Notes: generated by a model from the letters alone, not told the origin. A stretch of DNA of 64,000 bases from Sipunculus nudus (GCA_026874595.1 CM049322.1:57722386-57786385); one strand, 5' to 3'; positions 39,797 through 48,895 are shown, counted from the first letter of the stretch. Program-made: numbers and translations.

Positions 39797-39879
39797 CACT
39801 GGAGAAAACAACACTAACAATTCACAACAGTCTGTTTCACGGGATGTGCCCGATCATCAGGTGAATGCGGTTAAAATTG

Positions 39880-39962
<83 letters not shown>

Positions 39963-42900
39963 TATTTTCAGAATACATCTCAAAAATGATTTATAAATTT
40001 CAAATTAAACGTAAAATTATTTTAAATACCAGTATTAAAAATGACGAATTAACACAACTCCTCTAATCAGGACAACTCACTAATCAGGACAATTCCTCCA
40101 GTAACGTTATTGTCCGACTTACAAGAGTTTCTCTGTAATAATAACTAAAAATGCACTGGGAGAGAGCGGGATTACGCCAAGGCAGCTCATTACCATGATA
40201 TGCAACTGCCAGTAAAGCAGCGTTTTTCCTGTAAAATGTTCCTGGATGGATAATGTCATACGTATCAACATTTTTTAATCAATTTTTCCGTCGATCATAC
40301 CGAACTAACCTGAAGATTTCATTAAAACCGTCAATAACTTTTTGACTAATGATGCCTACAGACAAACAACCAAACCAACTCCCGCAAAACACAACCCCCG
40401 CCGTCGATAAACATGTAAAGTCGAATATATTTGCAGCCTGAAGCTACGATTTCCTAGGTACGTAATGCGAGATGCGAAATACATATAAAAACGGTACCCG
40501 TATTGTGAAGTAAAGGAGGCGAGATTCCATACGATCTAAGACTAAAGCTACGGAATTACGGAATGCAGACACAAAACAAATATTGTGTATTATATGAATA
40601 GTGTCTGTGTCCGAAAAGGTTTATTTTTTCCATGTTTTCACGGAAATCTCGAGTAATTTCAAACCATTTGAAAAATTTAGCGAAGGGTCTGTCTCAGCGC
40701 CATCTGTCAGAAAAAAAAGGGTATCCACAGGGTGAATTCTGTCCGTGAGAACCCACACGCCAAACTCCTGCCAAACGCAAGTGCACCTTTCAAATTTCAA
40801 GACAGACAAATATGTCAATCTCAGTAACCTAACAATCTCGCTGTATATCACTCAGGACAGGGGTGTAACAGTGAAATGTATGAACACCTGTTTGTTACTA
40901 CCCTATAAATGAAACAACAACAGTCTATACCGTGGTTACCACATTATTGGACATTATTACAATGTTGGGTACCCGGTCCAACCTGTATTGTAATCGCATC
41001 GACTATTGAAATAATGGATCATGATATAATTGTCCACAAATAAAAGTTTAGTTATTAGAATAAAATGAAAATAAAGAATAATTTCCAGAATAAAGCAATA
41101 ATTGTCTTTAAGTTGTCCTATCATGTTATTTTTGTTCGATACGTGACTTATTTTTATTTAGATGTATAACTAATTTGATATATAACATTAATTATAGTAT
41201 AATGTATAGGCAACGATTAATTAGCCCCCTTAACAATATTTAACGGTTCATCACTGTAACAGTAAGTGTTTGTTAAAATCACAGATGTAATTTGGTCAAG
41301 GAATAATAATATTAATGAATCGATGGTACTTTATTAATATTTATAACATAAATTACAATTTACATGTGCATAGGCATCCATTTGTGTGTGGTATAGTAAT
41401 AGAGTAATATTCACATTTTTTTTACCAAAGCTGATCCGCAAAAACCATTGCAGCCGCAACCTCTAATGTGATAAAGAGGTAATAACAATTGTAAATTGTT
41501 ACTATATAATAATTATTACAATAGGGGACGTTAATACAAAAGGAGCCGTAACACCCGTGCCATATGCTGTGCTTGTATATGAGAACTTGTTTATTACATT
41601 CAAATATTATTTCATATATATCTCACATAAAAACACACTTCAATAAAGTGAATAAATCGACGTGTTACCGTTTGTTTCTTCCCATTCTACACTTCTAACG
41701 CCAACCCAGAATCTGTTGCAGGCATAACCTCCTCTGGATATGGCAGTTTCTACTGCTTTGGATGTAACAACTGCCAGTCTTTGCCCTTTCAGCTCACAAC
41801 TAAGGCGAGCGTCGTACCAATTCTTATTGTCACAAGAAAATATAAAACAGCTAGTTGCAGCCTGTTGACACACCACAGAATCCCAGCCCAAGGTGTTACA
41901 GCCTTTGCAATCTATAGGAAATATTATTATATTTTTCTCGCTTTAAGACAGGGAGATTGAAAAATTGATAAATATACGGATGTTTATGATCAGATATGTT
42001 ACTGCTTATTCTTTGCTAATTTAAAATTGGACGGTATGGCATTTCTATTTTGTTAACGACCTTTATAAGTACCAATTAAAGTTTTAGCAAGTTTTAGATC
42101 TCTCTAAGAATATGTTTAATGTGGAAGAATTTTTACAAACATACCTTGAATTTCACATATATGGCCGACAGATTCCGAACAGTGTTCTGCCGCCAATTCT
42201 CTGTTTTGTTTATGAAATATACCGCAGGATCTATTGCTGGAGATGTTATTAGTCAGCGCTACAATAATGGAGAGCTAAATACATAATTGTTTTATTATTA
42301 AATGCTGACGTAATATGAATTCATGGTCTATAAAGTTTAATTTATTGCAGTTTACGTAAAACATTTTTTTAAAACTTAAGCATTTTAACTGTTTTGACGG
42401 ACAATAATAAAAATTTGTTTTAAAATTAGCCTCCTGATACCGGAATACCTAAAAGCTTAAGCAAATTCACACCGAAGAAATACCAAAGTATCACAGTACA
42501 TAGCCGTTTCTTTAGAAAAAAATCATCTATCACTAAAGTGAGTAAGGTTCATGCCAATATCGTCAACCCGCAATTAACATTTGCAACATCCATGATGTGG
42601 GACCATCCATGCATGAAAAAATTCTGTTTTTTTTTAGTACAAACCTGTGTTATTTGTTGTCTGATCATTCAACCACACGAAGTCGTTCAGAGATCTTCTC
42701 TTTATAGTAAGCCACACTGACATAATATTTTGAGCAGTCATCCCGGCAACCAGTTTATCAGTATTATTATATACTGACATTATTGAGGACCCTGCTGCCT
42801 TGCAACAAGCCTTAGCGTCCTGATAACTGTAGGATTGTTCACATATTCTACCTGAAGAATATCAAAATAAAATAAAGTGTTATACTCCTAATTAGAAGAT

Positions 42901-44412
42901 AACCATACTAGCTCCCATAACACATAAAGATATGACAGAGAGGCAAGATCTACGGTTTCAGAAAGTCTTCTTTGGCTTTTGTTTTTATAGCTTGACTAGC
43001 TAACCAATTATCCTGAAAATAAGTGAAGCAATTCTTTCAAAATTTTGCCTTTTTCAATTATAATTACCATTAACAGTCTTTAAATAGCTTATTAGCACAC
43101 CAACTATCATGATAATCGGAGAAGCACTTCCTTCGAAATGTTGCTTTTTAATGTATTTTTAATATTAAAGGGACATAACCAGGAGCAATATTATGCCTTT
43201 TTTTCACACTATCAGTTCAGTTTTTCTTTATACAAAAGTGTCCCAGCAAAACCATCCGAGCACACAGTCTCAGTACCTTGGAACGGCTGTTTAACACCTT
43301 ATTATGGCGCTGCGTGTTGGTAAACACAGTCAAGGTGTGTATGTTTATCATAACAAAGCCGCGTGACCGGAGACCCGAAAATGAACCGCAACACGCGGTG
43401 TTTCACCCAGCGGGAACATTGTATTCAATTTGTTGGGGGGGGGGGGGGGGGGGGAGCAAGTCCATCAGAACATCTCCTGATTGACACGTGTTGTGGCTCC
43501 GCGAAGTACACGGTCCCACGCGCTGTGTTTTTGTTGACACTCGTGATATCGCCAGGTCCACTGTATTAAACACTCGCTTACAGGAGAAAGCAAACGGTTT
43601 TAAGGCCATATTTTGGCAGGTACAGATTTATTTTAAAAAGTAGAAGCTATTTTTTTTTAAAACATCTTTATGTGTGATTGAACCCCTTTTAAGTTTCTTA
43701 ACAGTGGAGGTGCTTGACCTGTTTTAAACGTATCTCGGAGGATACATGTCAATGTGAATTGCAGATGGACAATTTCGTGGTTCAAACGTTATACTATTGT
43801 GCTATGTTAATTGACCGACAATGGATTCCGATGAATTCATTCCAAAGCAATGAAAATATATATATCACATAGACTATTTTATGTCTTCCAGAGAGGATCC
43901 ACCTGGACTGGTTAACATAGAAGTTTCAACATCTGGTTCTTACGGCTACCAATTTGATCTGTCGGAATATTGCTTCTGTACTATCCCTTTCATCACTAGG
44001 ACAATATAGGTCCACGGGACCCGCGTTTTGGTTACGATACAGGACGTATCAAGACTTATCAGCAGGTTTGATCTTACTTTAACGAATTTCGCCCTCTTAA
44101 CGATATGAAGGACAAAGAACCATCACTTAAGCTTAGAATACTGAGCTCAATATCCGCTGAGCTAAACTCAGACACAATCAATTAATATTGTAAAACAGTC
44201 GTTTATGTCTATCCTTTTTCGAATGCAGTTATCGTGTTCTCAGTAAAAATGCACTGCGACGACAGCCACTTTTTAGATAATAATGAAAGACTTAATATTA
44301 AGACCTATGGTCAGTCAAATAGAGAAAAAAATAACTCACCATATACACCTGTCAATCTCGCTGATATAAATAATAATAGAAGCACGAGCTTGCCTGAAAG
44401 CTGTCGACTCAT
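19635..44412 (-). CDS. Two-domain transmembrane C-type lectin receptor with repeated tail exons (gene span)
   Basis: I assembled this gene from exons with GT-AG borders and matching phases. In order they encode a signal peptide, C-type lectin domain 1 (two exons), domain 2 (two exons), a transmembrane helix, a charged exon, and a tail of repeated small exons. All extracellular introns and all cassette introns are phase 1; only the intron after the transmembrane exon is phase 0. The predicted product is a single-pass type I membrane lectin receptor. Carbohydrate specificity is unknown, and canonical EPN/QPD and WND calcium motifs are not obvious, so it may bind non-sugar ligands. The tail adds one tyrosine per complete A-C-B cassette. 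The 3' end was not found. Introns hold many transposable elements. A related copy lies upstream at 46.5-50.7 kb. Confidence 0.8.
20782..21566 (-). CDS. Tail cassette 2: exons A2 (21507-21566), C2 (20988-21056), B2 (20782-20841)
   Basis: A compact and complete cassette: A of 60 bp, C of 69 bp, B of 60 bp, all phase 1 to 1, together 63 codons. A2 is [21 protein letters not shown]2 carries the only tyrosine ([15 protein letters not shown]). B2 is [19 protein letters not shown]. Intron sequence is also conserved with cassettes 1 and 3, so the duplicated unit is genomic, about 1.15 kb, and not just exonic. The tail is rich in Glu, Lys and Pro; no known signalling motif is certain. Confidence 0.85.
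21900..22120. repeat. (CA)n(CATA)n(TA)n followed by hairpin
   Basis: CA, CATA and TA runs (21902-22000) lead directly into an inverted repeat: arms 22001-22014 and 22055-22068, 13 of 14 matching, around a 40-nt loop. The sequence after it (ACCTGCTCTACCCTAG, then GAGCACT) is related to that after the hairpin at 16021. The hairpin arms themselves are unrelated between the two sites. Confidence 0.6.
22260..24714 (-). CDS. Tail cassette 3: exons A3 (24655-24714), C3 (22466-22534), B3 (22260-22319)
   Basis: All three exons are intact by eye. A3 encodes [21 protein letters not shown]3 an EERYVKED...TIDSPND segment and B3 [19 protein letters not shown]. The splice sites are TTATCTG/ACTTAC, CCTAAG/ACCTAC and CTGTAT/ACATAC on the plus strand. 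A TIR transposon (22847-24536) separates A3 from C3; the two other complete cassettes lack it. Confidence 0.8.
22847..24536. mobile_element. Non-autonomous TIR DNA transposon, about 1.7 kb
   Basis: The ends are inverted repeats over more than 100 bp. The left end has AGTCTAGTCAAT..., AAAGGTTTCTCACCT and AGTTCACAAATAAAACC, and the right end has the reverse complement of all three in mirrored order. Comparison with the homologous introns near 20215 and 21385, which lack it, shows it was inserted into GAGATTCAATCAAAA. No transposase is visible. The exact ends and target duplication cannot be fixed by eye. Confidence 0.75.
23333..24351 (+). repeat. Internal tandem array of about 140-200-bp units
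   Basis: About six diverged units (starting near 23333, 23532, 23695, 23867, 24007 and 24178) fill the core of the TIR element. Most share CATATCATGG, CTGACCTTGACCTT or TTGACCTTGACCT, ATGCATGAT, CCTCAGAACTATCA, and TTCTTGCAAAAACATG in order. Confidence 0.7.
24905..25135 (-). pseudogene. Decayed tail cassette (B-like and C-like remnants)
   Basis: A B-like remnant at about 24915-24985 keeps the acceptor region (CTGTATAC) and a VCSQ start, but has an internal deletion and a stop. A C-like remnant at about 25100-25130 resembles TACCTACCGTCGTTGGGACTATC of intact C exons. The DIRS-like element begins immediately beyond it, so the rest of this cassette was displaced or lost. Confidence 0.5.
25136..28720 (+). 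pseudogene. DIRS-like tyrosine-recombinase retroelement, decayed
   Basis: Translated fragments occur in the DIRS order. An RT region runs at about 26330-26900: [61 protein letters not shown], then a degenerate NY-DDFG active-site block. An RNase H-like region lies at 27200-27730 ([37 protein letters not shown]). A tyrosine recombinase region lies at 27940-28660 ([25 protein letters not shown], and [14 protein letters not shown] near the C-terminus). Stops, frameshifts and poly-G insertions (27270, 27632) interrupt every domain. DIRS elements integrate through a tyrosine recombinase, not a DDE integrase. Its own terminal repeats were not found. Confidence 0.8.
28721..28975. other. Unassigned DNA between DIRS-like element and hAT
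   Basis: No domain seen; may be the 3' part of the DIRS-like element. The sequence resumes at 29737 after the hAT insertion. Confidence 0.4.
28976..29728. mobile_element. Non-autonomous hAT element with 8-bp target duplication
   Basis: The 753-bp element begins CAGGGTTTAGGCCAGGTAC and ends with the reverse complement of CAGGGCTGGGGCCAGGTAC, the CAGGG-type termini of hAT elements. It is flanked by TTATTTAC (28968-28975) and TTATTCAC (29729-29736), an 8-bp duplication with one mismatch, the length expected for hAT. Both subterminal regions are crowded with (AGGTAC) repeats. No transposase, so it is a MITE-like derivative. Confidence 0.85.
29737..30253. other. Unassigned DNA
   Basis: A GT-rich part near 30050-30120 and an ACACACATACACA run near 30232-30248. 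The 29924-30145 open frame has no recognisable domain. It lies between the hAT insertion and a duplicated intron segment. Confidence 0.35.
30254..31690 (+). repeat. Tandem duplication, about 694-bp unit
   Basis: The block starting ATGCCTGTAAAATGTCGCC at 30256 restarts at 30950. Each copy contains tail-cassette intron sequence (ACACAGCCTTTGAGATATT-like) joined to the same integrase fragment at the same junction (about 30608 and 31335). The duplication therefore happened after the retroelement inserted. The second copy has a 47-bp segment absent from the first and continues into the rest of the element. Confidence 0.8.
30609..30949 (+). pseudogene. Duplicated integrase fragment
   Basis: First copy of the tandemly duplicated integrase piece ([20 protein letters not shown]..., [14 protein letters not shown]). 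It ends at the junction with the second copy and has a longer T-run than its twin, breaking the frame near 30845. Confidence 0.75.
31335..33730 (+). pseudogene. Gmr1-like Ty3/gypsy pol, 5'-truncated (integrase, RT, RNase H)
   Basis: Integrase comes first (31430-32290): [33 protein letters not shown], a DRG-like block near 31615, [18 protein letters not shown] near 31700 (Asp where the catalytic Glu is expected), and [13 protein letters not shown] near 32216. RT follows at 32485-33185: [39 protein letters not shown], and [18 protein letters not shown]. RNase H follows at 33385-33727 ([35 protein letters not shown]). Integrase upstream of RT is the order of Gmr1-like elements, not standard Ty3/gypsy. 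Stops and frameshifts interrupt all domains. Confidence 0.8.
33831..34887 (+). repeat. Probable LTR of the Gmr1-like element
   Basis: After the end of RNase H, a purine-rich stretch (about 33795-33829, ending GGATGAAAGGCTGGAAG) precedes a segment starting TGTCATTG and ending GTCACAACA, about 1.06 kb, with TG...CA ends. It contains a CATTATAAAGGGG TATA-like box near 34212 and a GC-rich downstream part. From about 34900 the DNA returns to cassette intron sequence, so the element ends nearby. No second LTR copy is in the window to confirm the borders. Confidence 0.5.
35043..35094. repeat. (TA)n microsatellite
   Basis: TA run of about 50 bp in the intron just downstream of exon B4; the equivalent introns of cassettes 1-3 have AAAATATATAAAA at this place, so the run expanded here. 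Confidence 0.9.
35122..35788 (-). CDS. Tail cassette 4: exon A4 (35729-35788), broken C4, exon B4 (35122-35181)
   Basis: A4 ([20 protein letters not shown]) has intact acceptor TTACAG and donor GTAAGT. B4 ([19 protein letters not shown]) has acceptor GCAG and donor GTCTGT. Between them, about 35330-35395, a C-type exon is still readable (RYVKDD...IIDSP) but its GTAGGT donor is gone and its acceptor is altered, so C4 is probably skipped. Skipping keeps the frame because all cassette exons are phase 1 to 1. Confidence 0.75.
36571..36649 (-). CDS. Lectin receptor exon 7: charged juxtamembrane exon
   Basis: 79 bp, phase 0 to 1, acceptor TTTCAG, donor ATG|GTAATA. Encodes a Lys/Glu/Asn-rich segment beginning [15 protein letters not shown] and ending EELINH. 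Its closing phase (1) fits the first tail cassette exon A4 exactly. No motif beyond charge and helical character. Confidence 0.75.
36650..37927. other. Intron between transmembrane exon and exon 7
   Basis: No exon called. A minus-strand open frame at 36783-36977 contains a hydrophobic stretch ([17 protein letters not shown]) but has no acceptor in the required phase. A C-rich tract lies at 37845-37875. Confidence 0.4.
37928..38055 (-). CDS. Lectin receptor exon 6: transmembrane segment
   Basis: 128 bp, phase 1 to 0, acceptor TTCAAG, donor AAG|GTAACT. It encodes a short stalk ([11 protein letters not shown]), about 25 hydrophobic residues ([18 protein letters not shown]...), then the stop-transfer cluster RKRLCK. 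This places the lectin domains outside and the following exons in the cytoplasm. Confidence 0.9.
38640..38798 (-). CDS. Lectin receptor exon 5: C-terminal half of C-type lectin domain 2
   Basis: 159 bp, phase 1 to 1, acceptor CAACAG, donor TAG|GTGATT. It encodes a [14 protein letters not shown] block, then [17 protein letters not shown], giving the last two conserved cysteines. It lies 2.9 kb from exon 4 because a foldback element sits in the intron. Confidence 0.85.
39033..41565. mobile_element. Foldback-type TIR element in the lectin receptor intron
   Basis: The outer ends are inverted: GTGTTACGGCCCCTATTGTAATA near 39046 matches the complement of the block at about 41510-41552. The inverted homology continues inward (AGGTTGCGGTTGCAATGG at 39219 with its complement near 41445, then AGCTTTGGTAA and AATGTGAATA on both sides). 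The left arm also contains about three tandem CCCCTATTGTTATAA-type units. TA flanks both ends, so a TA target is possible. No transposase. A (TA)n-flanked hammerhead-like insert (39755-39960) lies inside. Confidence 0.65.
39755..39958 (-). mobile_element. (TA)n-flanked element with hammerhead-like core
   Basis: Between TA runs (39755-39794 and 39883-39958), the minus strand reads CTGATGA (39854-39860), a CGGG...CCCG stem, then GAAAC (39834-39838), followed by a possible third stem. This is the conserved order of a hammerhead ribozyme. Stem I is weak by eye. Same layout at 51573-51650. Confidence 0.5.
41669..41911 (-). CDS. Lectin receptor exon 4: N-terminal half of C-type lectin domain 2
   Basis: 243 bp, phase 1 to 1, acceptor CTATAG, donor ACG|GTAACA. 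It starts with a CKGC pair, then [19 protein letters not shown], the [13 protein letters not shown] helix and [12 protein letters not shown]. The W-DA-L-C-LA and FWVG blocks are the classic first half of the fold. The extra N-terminal cysteine pair suggests a long-form domain. Confidence 0.9.
42145..42258 (-). CDS. Lectin receptor exon 3: C-terminal half of C-type lectin domain 1
   Basis: 114 bp, phase 1 to 1, acceptor TTGTAG, donor AAG|GTATG. It encodes [17 protein letters not shown] and then SVGHICEIQ, the final paired cysteines of a C-type lectin domain. Same length (114 bp) and same cysteine spacing at the end as the paralogue exon at 48782-48895. Confidence 0.85.
42645..42851 (-). CDS. 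Lectin receptor exon 2: N-terminal half of C-type lectin domain 1
   Basis: 207 bp, phase 1 to 1, with acceptor TTCAG|GT and donor ACAG|GTTTGT. It encodes the start of a C-type lectin fold: a Cys, a [13 protein letters not shown] helix, an SVYNNTDKL strand-helix and [17 protein letters not shown], equivalent to the W-G...W core. The exon is alignable with the upstream paralogue's exon at 49216-49428, including an NNTD block and a WL(N/D) block. Confidence 0.85.
42852..44339. other. Intron 1 of the lectin receptor gene
   Basis: No exon seen. Contains a poly-G tract of about 18 bp at 43436-43454 within a locally GC-rich region (43270-43570) whose open frames on both strands lack any motif. Confidence 0.4.
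44340..44412 (-). CDS. Lectin receptor exon 1: signal peptide
   Basis: ATG at 44412-44410, then a basic start (MSRQLSGK) and a hydrophobic core (LVLLLLFI), then small residues ending ARLTGVYG: a typical secretory signal. The donor G|GTGAGT leaves phase 1, which matches the acceptor of exon 2. The paralogous copy has an equivalent exon at 50617-50689 with the same phase, supporting the call. Confidence 0.8.
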
Positions 44413-45670
44413 GACCTGTGTCAATAAATACATAAACGTCAGCAAAATATCTTGACAAAATATTATATCATTTCCCGTTTAGAAAAGAATACTCGGGTTC
44501 AGTGCATTATTGAAACAACTATGATGAATTCTGTTTAGCCGGGTTGTAGTTTCTTCTGAAATTAAGTCCCTAGCAATCTAAATTGCGATCTGGTTGCGAT
44601 AATATACCACATTATATCACAGCAGATAAGGTTTAAACCCTGATGACCGTAAACTTCCTGTACACTCGAACACTTTCTCATGAACAATTGCAAAGTTGTA
44701 CTTTACACGTTGTCAGTTCCTGTCTGGTTTATACACAAACATTGACTAGAATGGCACGTGTGTTACCGATAGCTTATCCATTAGTATCCAGAGCAGACTA
44801 TAATCCTCATGCATTAAAAAAGTTATCGAGTTACAATGAATAAGTATTCATCGAAATCTAGCTAATCTCTCTATGACCACAAAGAAACGTATATTTCATT
44901 TATTAACTTCGGCATTGGGTCAACTTAGAAACAGAAAAAAAATTAAAATTATGATCAACATATAGTGTCCATTGGTAAACTGGCCGCAATAATATTGTAT
45001 TAGGTTTCGGAAATTTGCTTACGGTCATACAATATTTCATACCTCAACAGTCACTTCTTTTAGCATACATTTAGAGAAAATATAATGACATGTTTTAAGA
45101 ATTAATCAGTAAACCTCATGGAAGTCATATGGTTCATAAATTGGATTTTAACAGTATTTTTTAATAATTGGGAGGCCAAGTATGTTATATATTAAATCAC
45201 TTTAATATTTTTTTTTGTAATTGTAATTGTTATTTTTTTAATTGACAGAGTATTGTGTACAAATATGGACAATAAATGTGTATCGGTTCGCTAATTTAAT
45301 ACCCGTGGGGACCTGTCTCACATAGCAGATTCACTTAAACATTTATTTTCTGTAGCTCTTAGTTTATATGGTTGGGCAGGTGTATAACGAGATAAGACGG
45401 CTTGGTACTGTAACGGCTGTTTATCAGAGTTAATGAATGTGGACCTATTTATAGCTGCACATACTACACCTCGGCTTTGCCCTACATTCCAGATAATACA
45501 TAGTTAAAGCATAAGCATTTGCTAATCAAAAACCCTCAGTTTATTTTTGGTAGGCAATTTCTAACATTCTATGGCTCCTTGTGGCTGCTCATTGTAGTAA
45601 TGCCCTTAAATGTAAGGGTATGGATTTCCGAGGAATCACATATTCACAAAGGATAGAATTACCCATTTTG
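44413..45670. other. Upstream region of the lectin receptor gene
   Basis: Probable promoter side of the gene, but no TATA box or other site can be assigned. Open frame 44643-44843 (+) has no recognisable domain. Confidence 0.35.
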
Positions 45671-45673
45671 AAA

Positions 45674-45860
45674 TGTATTACCTCCGTGGGGGTTATGTTT
45701 TTCCCGGCGTTAGTTTGTTGCCAAAGTCACTAACGGATTTTGTTGAAATGTCGGGATAGCTCGGCTATGATACAAGGGGATGATTAATTCTTGGTGTGAC
45801 CCGGTTCACCATCAGGATCCAGAATTTCTTTAAAGGAAAATACAGCATTTCTGACAATTT
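45674..45860 (+). repeat. Dispersed repeat of the CCTCCG...GGTTATGTTTT type
   Basis: The sequence TTACCTCCGTGGGGGTTATGTTTT, split around 45679-45702, then GTTAGTTTGTTG, ACGGATTTTGTTGAAATGT and ATCAGGATCCAGAATTT, is the order of a repeat I recognise as widespread in animal genomes. Only one copy is in the window, so the ends are approximate. Confidence 0.45.
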
Positions 45861-46380
45861 GCTTGCGATAAATTATTATTTAAACTATTTAGCTTTTTAA
45901 CCAGTTAATAACATTGAAAGTACTTGATCACTCACAATGTTATATCCTATAAAGGAATCTTGATAATGTTTTAAAGTCTTAATGTAAATATAATGTCGTT
46001 CAATGAGACACGCCTCTTTAAAGGCGAGTCTAAATAAGAACCGATTGGAATGACTGACGTAACCAGGCGTGAAGCGATATTGAATAAATCTGCGCTATAA
46101 GAAATGATATGTACAACAAGTCACTGGGGATTCCCAGAGTGCGTAATATGATGCAATGCTGTAGTGGCTACAACGTCCGCAATCATTTACTTAGACACAC
46201 TTAGCAAAATTCACCTGGAATAAATATTGATTGTTGATACCATTTATGTTATTTAAGTATACAGTATAGCAGTAACTTATTTACATAGCATACTTATAAA
46301 AAGTGTTTGGGTATATTTGTCCATAGGCCAGCTATAAAGGCACAACTACCAAACTTTTCATAACAACATATCTAGAGATT
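45861..46380. other. Non-coding stretch
   Basis: No gene or repeat boundary recognised. Confidence 0.35.
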
Positions 46381-46383
46381 ACT

Positions 46384-46384
<1 letters not shown>

Positions 46385-46414
<30 letters not shown>

Positions 46415-46427
46415 CATATATATATTT

Positions 46428-46480
<53 letters not shown>

Positions 46481-46490
46481 TATATATCTA
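46385..46490. repeat. Interrupted (TA)n microsatellite
   Basis: TA runs broken by AAA, CA and TTTA interruptions over about 105 bp. Confidence 0.9.
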
Positions 46491-46506
46491 TACAGAACAC
46501 TCTTAC

Positions 46507-46542
46507 CTGATCTCACTGTCTTTAACAATTCTTTATTATCAT
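46507..46542 (-). pseudogene. Degenerate A-type tail exon of the upstream lectin copy
   Basis: Reads DDNKELLKTVRS with an intact donor (GTAAGA) in phase 1, similar to [13 protein letters not shown] of the A exons, but the acceptor dinucleotide is altered (ACGG where the A exons have ACAG). A second A-like start, DSKGR with acceptor ATCACAG and donor GTAAGT, lies at 47443-47456. Tentative. Confidence 0.3.
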
Positions 46543-46854
46543 CCGTTACAGATACACTTGTGTGTGGATAATCAGTTGGAAGTCCAACCGTGTATCGTAA
46601 CAGCATTGCACACAATGGACTTTATACTTGCATAGAACATAACCACACACATAACTTTGCGTCTTATTTACTTCAACATTATTTGATAAGGTGACCTAAG
46701 GCAAGGTTTTACGCATGCCGAGCATTTATCGTGTCATGAACGCACTTGTTACATGTTGCTTACATCATGGGTTTATATATGTTTGATGGTTATATTCGCT
46801 GATCAGTGGAGCGTGCTACCACCTTCATTATTTTGTGCACCTTCACTATTCTTG

Positions 46855-47135
46855 TTTTCTCTCTCTGTCTCTCTGTCTCTCTCTTTGTCTCCCTCTCTGT
46901 CTGTCTGTCGCGATCTGTCTGTCTATGTCTGTCTGTCTATCTCTGTCTGTCGGTCTATCAGTCTCTTCCCCCCTCTCTCTTTAAGGCTCTCTCTCTGTCT
47001 CCCTTTCCTTCTGTCTGTCTCTGTCTGTCTGTCTGTCTCTGCCTGCCTGTCTCTCTCTCTCTCTGTCTGTCGGTCTCTCTCTGTCTGTCTGTCGGTTTGT
47101 CAGTCCCCCCCCCCCGCCTTCCCTCTCTCTCTTGC
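46855..47135 (+). repeat. TCTG/TCTC tetranucleotide low-complexity tract
   Basis: About 280 bp of CTCT and CTGT repeats with a terminal poly-C. The open frames across it on both strands are artefacts of the repeat. Confidence 0.95.
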
Positions 47136-47828
47136 ATGCCTGTAGATGACTCGCCGTTTTCGGCTGGAACAAATGTTCTTTGAGACTTATGTCATATTTA
47201 CCAAACAAAAAGGGTTCATGTCTATCAATGGTCAAATTATGGTTGAATAGTGGGAAATCCTTTTTTTACAGATTAAATCCGTTTTCGATGACTTGAAAAA
47301 AATAGAGTTTGATTTCGAATTAATTAGGTGAAATACATGGCTTGGTTTGGAGAATCTAAGTAAACTAGTCACGTTTAGAAGATAACTATTAATACCACTT
47401 TTCCATATAAACGCATAAGGATAATGAATGAAGTGTACTTACTCTACCTTTGCTGTCTGTGATAGAAACTGAAACTAACTTGAATATGTTTCTTGTATGT
47501 TTCACCAATTTTGAATATATGTACTTATGATCGATACAGAGATCGTTCAGAGCGATGGGGTAACTTATCTTCTTTTGTTTTTCATCAAATATAAATATAA
47601 CTATCATAGATATAAAGGTCATTCTTTATGGAGACATTTTTCCTCCAGGGCTGACTTATTGTTACAATATTAGTCACGTGGGACAGGCTAGTAACTGATA
47701 GTGTAATATCTAATTATTGGTCAGCTGTGGAACCAGACCTCTTTTATTGAAATTAAAATATATTGACATTTAATAAACAAAGAACATTATAACATTTTCA
47801 TAATTCAAGACACTAGCTTTCTTATTAC

Positions 47829-47934
47829 CTTTGTGTAAGCCTTGAACAGGGCTATTATAATCAGTACTAGCACGGCAGCTAGAACGCCGACACACGTACA
47901 AATAATTGACCCTCAGCTCATCTTTTTTTTCCCT
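47829..47934 (-). pseudogene. Upstream lectin copy: transmembrane exon, frame uncertain
   Basis: One frame encodes ICTCVGVLAAVLVLIIIALF followed by KAYTK and donor AAG|GTAATA, clearly a membrane helix. With the obvious acceptor (GTTACAG) the phase does not match and a TGA precedes the helix. An alternative AG at about 47914 would give the right phase but lacks a pyrimidine tract. Lesion or unusual splicing. Confidence 0.55.
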
Positions 47935-48781
47935 CTGTAACATAATGAATATATTTTAGAATTGGTTACGGAAAGTTAAACAAATAGAGACAGAACCCTG
48001 TGCTGGACTTAATCCATTGTTGCACATAAAAAAAAGTATTAGAAAACGCCTTTAAAACAGTGTTCAACTCTTCAACTGTTTTATTTAAATTTTTCATTCC
48101 TTATTGATGTGGACAGAATTATCATATTCGAACTATTTAATAAGGTAGGGGTCTAATGCATTGTGCATTGAAACAGGTAAACGTAATTTGAACGAATTAA
48201 TAAATTTGAAAATGCCATTTCAGCATTAATCTCATGAAGGGAGCCATATTGGAGAAATGACTAATAAACGGTAACGTAATCAATAGTCACAATCATTTTG
48301 AAGACAGCCATTGAACTGTTATAGTATATGCTGCAATTGTATTGAGTCATAAAATTAAATTTTCATGAATTGACAGAATTTTGAAAATAATTTAAACTCA
48401 CTTGTTACTCATTAATCTTACCATACAAATTTCTCACCGTGTTACCAAAAATAAATTTAATATAGTGTTAATTTTTCCTTAATTATTCAGGACAAGTAAA
48501 AAAAAAGTTTATTTCACCTTAAATAAATATTTCATGTATGCAAACAAAATAACTGTAATTTTGTTTTCGTTTAAATATGAATATATTAATGGCACGAAAT
48601 TTTCGAAATAATTCAACTAAATCTACGCTTATATGTATACTTATATTTACTTATTCTACATAGTTATACTATATAGTATATATATATATTATACTTATAC
48701 TTCACTTATATAGGTGTGTATAAATACCTTTCAGCAAAGGTGAAGCATATGGTAATGAATCAGTAATTAATAAGGACTCAC
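47935..48781. other. Intron of the upstream lectin copy
   Basis: AT-rich, no exon or repeat recognised apart from a short TATA-rich run near 48675. Confidence 0.4.
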
Positions 48782-48895
48782 CTCGTTTCTCACATATGTG
48801 CCCGTACGATCCTGAGCAGTTTTCAGCTGTAACATAATTATCTTTCTTGACAAACATTCTGCAAGCTGTATTGGATATACGGATGTTAGAAATCT
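48782..48895 (-). CDS. Upstream lectin copy exon 3: second half of C-type lectin domain
   Basis: 114 bp, acceptor CACAG, donor GAG|GTGAGT, phase 1 to 1. Encodes SNTACRMFVKKDNYVTAENC and GHICEKR, the last two cysteines of the fold, with the same exon length as its paralogue at 42145-42258. Confidence 0.8.

Noticed and set aside
46753-47235. Long Ser/Leu/Cys-rich frames on the plus strand and Arg/Asp/Glu-rich frame on the minus strand
   Set aside because: Artefacts of the TCTG/TCTC tetranucleotide tract.
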